A stretch of 64,000 nucleotides of DNA, taken from Neonectria sp. B-13 (taxonomy: Eukaryota; Ascomycota; Sordariomycetes; Hypocreales; Nectriaceae). Positions 57,240-64,000 of this stretch are shown one piece after another (positions within the stretch are counted from its first letter, which is position 1; each line of letters begins with the position of its first letter). Location of the stretch: assembly GCA_002682825.1 (NCBI GenBank), contig NOKP01000014.1, positions 879,559 to 943,558 of the forward strand. The letters run 5' to 3'. The position numbers and the translations under genes were made by a program. Under the pieces are notes generated by a model. That model saw nothing but the letters and a program-made list of their open reading frames with translations. It searched no databases and was not told where the DNA came from.

Positions 57240-60207
57240 CTACTTGGCCACCTTTCCCTGTTTCCCCTTGGCCTTGCTCGGCAGCGTCGACTCCGCAAAC
57301 GTGATGCCCCTCCTCGATGTCGGCGGCACTCTCTCGCCGCCCTCGTCGTCACTATCATCCGCACTCTCGGCGCCCATGCCGAGCGCAGCCTCACGCCGCT
57401 TTCGCTCCGCGGGCGTCTCCCCGCCTTCTCCCTCTTCACCCTGAGTTGATAGAACGGCAAGACGGCGCTTGCGCTCCACGGCCGTCTCGGCCTGCTCCTC
57501 GGACGGCTTGGCCTTGCCGGGACTGCGCGTGGGGGAGATGGACTCAGAGCTGCGCGCGGTGGCTGAGCGCTGAACCGTCCTGCCGACCCACGCACTCTCC
57601 GGCTCCTCGGGCATCTTGGACTTGGGGCCGCCTTGGGCGGGAGGCGGGTCTTGCGTGGCGATGCGCTTGACCGTCATGGAGGCGGTAGACTGGTCGACAA
57701 CCTCCTTTCGTGTCCTGACATCCAGCTTCTGCACCTCGCGGATGAAGTCTTCCTTAGTCATGCGCTGACCGACGCCACCAATAGTAAATCGAATGTTCTT
57801 ATCATCCGCAGCCTTTTCCTGGGCGACGCTCATCCGTCTTGCTGCTCTGCCAGGCCTGACGGCGGCCTTATCGGCCGCGGTACCGCTCGCTTCGCCTTCT
57901 TCGGCAACCGCCTCAGGGGCTCTCTCGTGGGGACGCAAACTGCCCAGTCCCATGTACTTCAGACTCGTACCGAGGATATCGTTGCCACCTTCTGCACCCT
58001 CGGCCTTCTGCGTTGGCAACTCGTACGTCTTGACGACTTCACCATCCTCATCCTCGACGATAATCTGGCATGTGTTAGACTCGCTAATAGATGCAGGGGA
58101 CAGTGGAACATACCGTGTTACCGAATTGATAAGCTCGGGCCGGCTCGTGCTTTCGATCCGATTTGCCCTTATCCTTGCGCTTCTCCATCTCAACCGTGTA
58201 CACCTGACTCATCTTCCTGCGGAAACCACCAATGGACCAGAAGTTCTCGGCATCGGCCTTTGGAATGTCGGCTGTAGTTGGTGGGGGCAGTTGCTCGTGG
58301 CTGGCGCGAGGAGCCGGCTGAACATCAATCACTTCGCCATCCTCGTTCTCAAACACCATGTTGTCACCTTCGTCGTATATCGTGATGCGTCTAGGGGGCG
58401 TCGTCCGTCCGCTGCTACCGCTGGGGCTTTCGCCCGAGTCCTCAATCTTCTCGGCATCCTTGCTCTTGGGGCTATCCTCGGGAGCCAGCGTCGAGTCGGT
58501 GTTATCGCGTGACGGCGAGACATCCTTCTCGTTGAATTCACCAGATTGCTCGTGTTCCATGGCAGGTGGGCGGTTAGGGAAGATGGCAGACTGAGCAACA
58601 GGGCCGCCTGGCCCGATTCCATCGTCCCACTTCTTGGACTTTCGCTTCCGTGCCGCCGTTGAGGAAGGTCGACTTGCAGAGGTCTCCTCTTCCCGCTGTT
58701 GTCGCAGCAGGTAGCTGGGAGGCGGCACGGTTCCAGGAGGATAGGCTGGGTTCTTGTATTCCTCGAATGATGCCTCGGACACGGTTCTGGCCTGCGAGCG
58801 AGACTGCGAAGAGATTCGAGGAAGCCTGTTCATCCAAGACGGCCCATCTTCAGGGGCGGCTGTGTATGACATGGTTAGACTCAGCGTGTTGATGCGCTTG
58901 CCGAGAGTGAAGACGGCAATGGAAGAACCGTGAACGAGGATCGACGTGACGACGAGGAAGGCGGTGACGGGCCACACCAGATAGATCAGAGTGTAATGCG
59001 GAGAACCCTTGGATGGCATATCCTCCAGTGGCACTGGCTCGTGGTGTTCGAGTTCGGCTCGCGCAAGCATGGCCACGAAGATAGCACCGACACCGATGGG
59101 ACCAAAATGGCCCGCAAACAAGGCCTCTCGCCAGGTTTTTATGTCCGGTATCAGTGGTTTCAGGGCCATCATAATGGGGATGCGACGGAAGAACAGGACA
59201 AATATGGCAATGACAACCAAGCGCCACGCATAGAGGCCCTCGATGCCGCTGTTGAACTGCTCCCAAGGGATGATGGTGCCGAAGTAGACAAAGTAGGTCA
59301 AATTCAGCAACAGATCAATAACGTTGGAGACGTGAGACTCCTCAGTCTTGGAGCCAAACCAACCGTCGTTTGAGAAGCCGACACCGGCCGCGAAACCCAC
59401 CAGCAAGTCGTCCATGCCCAGGATGCTGCCAGAACCAGCGCAGAACAGGGCAATGACGAAGTAGAAGACGAGGAAACTCTCACGATCGATGAGGTCGCGC
59501 TTCTCTGCGTACTTGATGCTATGACGAGCAATATAACCGACCATGAACCCGTACACGGCGCCGAAGATGCACTCGTAGAGGAGAACGTAGACGACAAAGT
59601 GGAAGCTGACGTCTTTGGCGTTTTGCTTGTACTGGATCAGATAGAGGGAGAGGTAGATGAAGGGGAAAGCCATGCCATCGTTGCATCCAGACTCGGCTGA
59701 AAGCAAATCTCTAAGATGCTTCGGAACGCGCTTGGCGAACTTGCCCTTTCCGACGACGGACGACGCCAGAACAGGGTCGGTGGCGGTGACACAGGCAGCG
59801 ATGACGAGGCTGTCGAGCCAGCTCAGGGGTTCAATCATCCACCAGATGAAGAGGCTGACAATGAGCCAGCCAAAGGTCATGACGGGGATGAGCAGGTAGA
59901 CGACGGAGCGCCAATGCCTCTCCATGTAAAACTTGGGCAACTCGACACCGACGGCGAAACACTGGACGACGAGGACGATGCGGGAGAACTCGACGGTGAT
60001 GATGTCGGTGCTGCCCCACTCGAGGGGGTTGATGAGGTTGGCGGCATGGGGGCCGAAGATGACGCCGACGAGGGTCGCGACGGTGGCTTCACCAATGTAC
60101 ATGCGCTCCTTGATGACGGAGGAGCACAGCATGAAGAGGGAGGTGAAGCCGCCGAGGATGACGTACACCAAGTGCGGCTTGGTGATGTCGAGGTGGCTCC
60201 ACGCCAT
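57240..60207 (-). CDS. nha1: Plasma-membrane Na+/H+ (K+/H+) antiporter, Nha1 type
   Basis: Two exons, 60207-58114 and 58064-57240, 972 residues; the 49 nt intron joins YQFGNT to IIVEDEDGEVV. About twelve membrane helices occupy residues 10-440. CPA1 hallmarks: TATDPVLASSVVGKGKFAK with Asp144, and the transport-site motif SAESGCNDGMAFPF with Asp177. Further helices include SILGMDDLLVGFAAGVGFSN and HFGPIGVGAIFVAMLARAEL. The remaining 530 residues are a charged, Ser/Pro-rich cytosolic tail with many potential phosphorylation sites, as in fungal Nha1/Cnh1. The family exports Na+ and K+ in exchange for protons, serving salt tolerance and pH and potassium homeostasis. Confidence 0.95.
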
Positions 60208-63200
60208 CTTGTGTGGTTGCGGTCGGGGACCGGGATCGGGATCGTGGTGTGGTTATAGTGGTGATGCTGTGCTATCGGAGCCGGAGTCGAAATCGGCGTC
60301 GCAGTCGAAATCGGCGTCGCAGTCGAAATCGGCGTCGCAGTCGGAGTTCGGACCCGGCGGCGGGCGGCGGGCGGATTCGGCGCCGCTCAATTGAAGTCGC
60401 ACCGAAGGAGGCCGGACCAGCGAACCATCCAGAGAATCCCAGGGGAGGGGAGGAACGAGCGATCGGATTTTGGTCCTGGAGGAGTTTGGTGATGGGAACA
60501 ACAGAGTCGCCCAAAAAAAAGTCAAGGGCCAAGAAAAAGCCAAGGGCCAAGAATGAAAAATGGCACAGGCCGTCGCTAATGTCGTCACAGGGCAGAGGGT
60601 ACCAACCGGTAGGACAGCGTACTGCGAAAACGGAAGGAGCCCGACGCCAACGCGCGCCACAACGTTCTCGGCTCGGAAGCGCAAAGGTAAAATGAAGACT
60701 ACAGAAACAAAGACAAGGCGTTTCTGTCCACGATTGATGATGATTCTTTTCTTTCCCGAGAACAAGGAAAAGGTAAAGGAAAAACCGGAGTCGCGGGCGG
60801 CACACGGAGGAGGGACCCCGGGTTGATTTAAACCTCGTCGAGACCTTCGCTATCGCCGCAGACAAGAGAGAGCGTCCAGCCAAGCGACAGGGACCCCGGT
60901 GGGCGCGGGTACTGCCAAGCGGCCAAGTGGGGGCGCCGCGGGGCCACGGTTGTAGCGCTGCTTTTAGGCGGCCTTGAGTGGTTCGCAGCGCAGAACGTGG
61001 CTGCCAGTACCCGGGATCTGGATATGGGTGAGTAAGATTGAGGAAGAGGTGATGCATGAAGCTGGGCATACCTAGATGAGATTCGATGACTAGATGGCCT
61101 CTGCCAGAAGACAGACATAACTACCATTTGGAAACTCCATGATGGGACCGAGCAGAGGGTCAGACAGTCAGACACGCAGACAGAGACAAACATGCCCGGA
61201 ACCACATCGACCAACGACTCCATATCCTCTCGCTCAACCAACTGGCCTGTCTGTCTCACGGGCTAGTCCGGCATATATCCCCTTCTTTAAAATCTCAGAT
61301 CTTGCTAGTTGCTAGGGTCTCGCCCCATAGATGATCTAGAGGTCTCACCCGGCTGTGTCTAGCTCTCGCGTAGCAACGGTCCAGTTTCCAGAGTCTTCGT
61401 AAGCTGCGGAATCACAAAGTAAAAGGGTCAGCTGAAGATGCATGACATGAGGCCCAACCGTTGTGTCACTGTCACACATCCCAGCTCAACGAAATACCCC
61501 ATGACTCCTCAACCATGCAAGCTCTCTGTTCATCCCAGTTCATAGAGAAAAAAGACGGAAAAAGAAAAGAACCAGAGGAAGCAAAAGGAAAAAACAACAA
61601 GGCACGAAATCCCAAGGGTACGGCTTTATCACAACAACCCCACCGATACGCCCTGTTAAAGCAGCACCGCAAAGCCGCAGCACCCCGGTATCGCCTCCTC
61701 CACCCCGGCACATGCTGCTGCGTGCGTACGCATTCTCCTCGTAGGTACCGCTCCGGACTTTCTCACCGGGGCCCGGACCCTGTCTTCCTGGTGCGTTAAC
61801 AGTCTAAACGGACGGGGCCCCTCCATCAACCAAGTTTCCATTGGCATCTTGTGATTGCGACCCTTCGTCCTCAACCAATCTCTCAAATGCTTGGCTGCTT
61901 GGCGTTTTCTCCCCATCATCGCCGGCGTTCCGAGGCCCGGAACAAACGAGTTTTTTCTCTTCGTGTTCGTCTGTCTTTCTTTGTCTCTTCTTTCTCGCTC
62001 TCGCTTTTAACTTCTCCAGTCCCCACATGTTGTTAATACATACTACATACCTGACCTTAAGGCCCCGCCCAGTTGCGAGTTGCCCGTGCGAGCTGTGGAC
62101 AAGAAACGGGGTTTCGTTTCCATCTTGCATATCCTCACATTGCTGCTGCACCCCGTCACAACCGGCACCAACAAGGCATTTTCTCGCCCCTCGCTCAGCC
62201 TTTCCCTTCCTTTCCTTTCACTCTGTGCCCCTCTGTTCCTCATGTGCGTGCTTCGTATCGGCATCAGCGGCGGGCAACCCGAACCCACCGCGTCCTATGG
62301 TCCCTCGCCTCCACCAAAGCCCTCCCCTCCGTCCATGCCGTCCAATCCTAAGGAGTTGATCGGCTTGTTAGGCGCATTGTCCCCCCCCTGCACAACTGGA
62401 GCACCCCAAATACAAGGTTAATTTGTCAAGCCAACCTTAGATCCATCATCTCCCTTCAGGGCATGGTCTGGCGGCGCATGCCATCATCGTCTCATCCCAT
62501 CCGCCCTAGCCTTCTTCTGTCCTTCAACCATTTCTCTGCCTCGATTCCCTGGAGCTGACAAGCCCACGCACGGCTCGCTTCCCCGTGGAGCCCAGCCCGC
62601 TGGGTTCCCGCCCTGGCTTCCCGCCGCCGCCACATGGCTTGAACCGGCGAATTGGGCACGAATGGAAAGGAAAAATGAGATAACACCCACACACGGGAGT
62701 CTTGACTTTGTACCACACACGTATTCGTGCTATGAGATTCAAGACCGAGAAATGGGAGACGTGGTCCAAGCACTGGCTATCTCCCCAAGAGACCATCTTC
62801 CCCGGTCTAGACCCCTTGGCCTTATCAACAGCCACCATAAGTCATGTGCGCCGTGCATGGGTGTTTCAAGCCTCAAAACCACCATCCATGCCACACCACA
62901 ACATCTGTTCCTTTTGCCACTCCTTCATCCCAAGGGTCGTCGTTGGCGGTCAACATGTCGACGTTGGAAAAGACAGCGTCGTTGTGAGACTCAGTGTGAT
63001 TATGTAAACGCTTCAAAGTCTTGGAGATCTCTTGGAGATCTCAAATATCCCGGTATTGGCGTGAGGCCAAGATGCCCAGCCTGCACCCCGGGATTGGCGA
63101 CGGCTGGCAGACTGGGCAGAGTTGGCGCCAAGGGCTTGTCCCGTCTCGCCAAGAGCAAAACTGCACCGGGTGGTGCAAATGTCTTCTCATCGTCTCAATT

Positions 63201-63639
63201 GCAACGCTGTGTTCCTCATGTCGGTATGCTACCCATCACAGGCAAAAATTCGTCAAAGTCGACGTTTCTCATGTGTGATAGCAATGATATGGGGTGGCGA
63301 TAACGTACCCAACCAACATGTGAAAGTCAAGTACGCCAGACAGTCAGTTCGCGATCATTACTCTGGATTCTCACACGCTTTACACCTGCCGACGAGATCC
63401 AATCACTGGCTTTTGCAATACCAAGTCGAATTGGCTACTTAACTCTGCCTCAAGTGTGCCTACGAATGGCTACAACGGTAACGTTCGTCTCCAACACTAC
63501 GAACCTGATATACACAGAGACACGGTACTACTTCATCGAAGACACATACTTGGTAGATGACAAAAGAAAAGCCCATAGCCATTAATACAATTCTTCTTCT
63601 GGTAGTCTAGATATTTCCCTCCCGCCAATACACGTCCTT
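60208..63639. other. Spacer between the antiporter promoter and the right-edge gene, 3.4 kb
   Basis: No supported gene. The left part is antiporter promoter/leader with the 18 bp repeat and A-rich tracts (60510-60560, 60690-60790). The right part is the 3' flank of the truncated surface-protein gene. Open frames of up to 265 codons here are repetitive or basic low complexity without motifs. Confidence 0.55.
60285..60343. repeat. 18 bp tandem repeat in the antiporter 5' region
   Basis: Three perfect copies of agtcgaaatcggcgtcgc (60285-60302, 60303-60320, 60321-60338) plus a partial fourth copy. It starts 78 bp above the antiporter ATG, inside the probable leader or promoter. Confidence 0.92.
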
Positions 63640-64000
63640 TCAAATCACCGCCATCATACAGACAACGGCTGAAACCACAAGCGAAGCATATCCGACACGA
63701 GAGGCCGGACCCGAACCGCTGTCGCTGTCGCTATCGCTGTTCGAGGCGAACGGATCTCCTCCCCGACTGTCGGATTTCGTTGTTTCAGCCGCCGCCGAAG
63801 CCGATGTTGCGTCACTCCCCAATCCCGTGGACTCGCCACCAGCGAGCACAAGGGAGGTCGTCTGCTCGATCAAGGTCGTTTCCGTCGCCACGTCGGCCGT
63901 TGAGGTCGTCTTCTTTTTAATTTCCGAGGTTTCGATCATTTGGTTCTGGTTCGATTTGGAGGCAGGCACCTTGGCCGTGGTTGTTGCGGATTCGTCGTCG
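63640..64000 (-). CDS. C-terminal end of a probable GPI-anchored Ser/Thr-rich protein, 5' part outside window
   Basis: The minus-strand frame is open from the right edge to a stop at 63640, giving the last 119 or so residues. The visible part is rich in Thr, Ser and Ala (ESATTTAKVPASKSNQNQ, then SATSASAAAETTKSDSRGG), followed by SNSDSDSDSGSGPASR and a C-terminal hydrophobic tail VGYASLVVSAVVCMMAVI that ends at the stop. A small-residue region followed by a terminal hydrophobic tail is the usual GPI-attachment signal, so this is probably a cell-wall or plasma-membrane protein. The catalytic or adhesive domain, if any, is not in the window. No start or signal peptide can be seen. Confidence 0.65.
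   Translation of the reverse strand, partial: DDESATTTAKVPASKSNQNQMIETSEIKKKTTSTADVATETTLIEQTTSLVLAGGESTGLGSDATSASAAAETTKSDSRGGDPFASNSDSDSDSGSGPASRVGYASLVVSAVVCMMAVI

Noticed and set aside
60272..61069. 265-codon minus-strand frame upstream of the antiporter
   Set aside because: Its end is the translated 18 bp repeat and the rest is the antiporter leader and promoter; no motif.

Overview
This is a 64 kb piece of a filamentous ascomycete genome. The evidence is short (mostly 49-150 nt) GT-AG introns with CTAAC/CTAAT-type branch sites, long spacers, GC-rich coding sequence, and several families typical of Pezizomycotina (PTH11-like rhodopsin-domain protein, BDM-1-type phosducin-like protein, carboxypeptidase S1, fungal Nha1-type antiporter). 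A Sordariomycete is likely but was not tested. One scaffold gap of exactly 100 N lies at 13768-13867.

Left third (1-27.5 kb). A membrane protein gene of unknown family is cut by the left edge (minus strand). It is followed by a phosducin-like protein (bdm-1 type, 5356-6292) and, after a 5.9 kb spacer, the G protein beta subunit (12163-13610), both on the minus strand. PhLP1 is the co-chaperone that assembles G-beta-gamma, so chaperone and client are neighbours here. After another 5 kb spacer comes acetoacetyl-CoA synthetase (minus). It diverges across 4.4 kb from the serine palmitoyltransferase subunit LCB2 (plus).

Middle (27.5-45.9 kb). An STE50-type SAM/RA adaptor of MAPK cascades (plus), an intracellular trypsin-like protease with an intact triad, a flavin-containing monooxygenase (both minus), a seven-helix PTH11-like membrane protein (plus) and a small single-pass membrane protein (plus).

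Right third (45.9-64 kb). This part is gene-dense: a coiled-coil protein of unknown function; two tiny minus-strand genes, one encoding a 59-residue cysteine-rich, metallothionein-like protein; a secreted carboxypeptidase S1; the GPI-biosynthesis enzyme GPI12/PIG-L; two small membrane proteins whose stop codons converge 8 bp apart; a medium-chain NADP-dependent reductase with a GC-AG intron; an Nha1-type Na+/H+ antiporter; and the C-terminal end of a probable GPI-anchored surface protein that runs off the right edge.

Functionally, three genes (PhLP, G-beta, STE50) belong to heterotrimeric G protein/MAPK signalling, and three (LCB2, GPI12, the GPI-anchored protein) to membrane lipid and GPI-anchor biology. 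The rest look like ordinary housekeeping or accessory genes. I saw no transposon ORFs, tRNA or rRNA genes and no secondary-metabolite backbone enzyme. Intron boundaries were placed by eye from frame, splice signals and family expectations.
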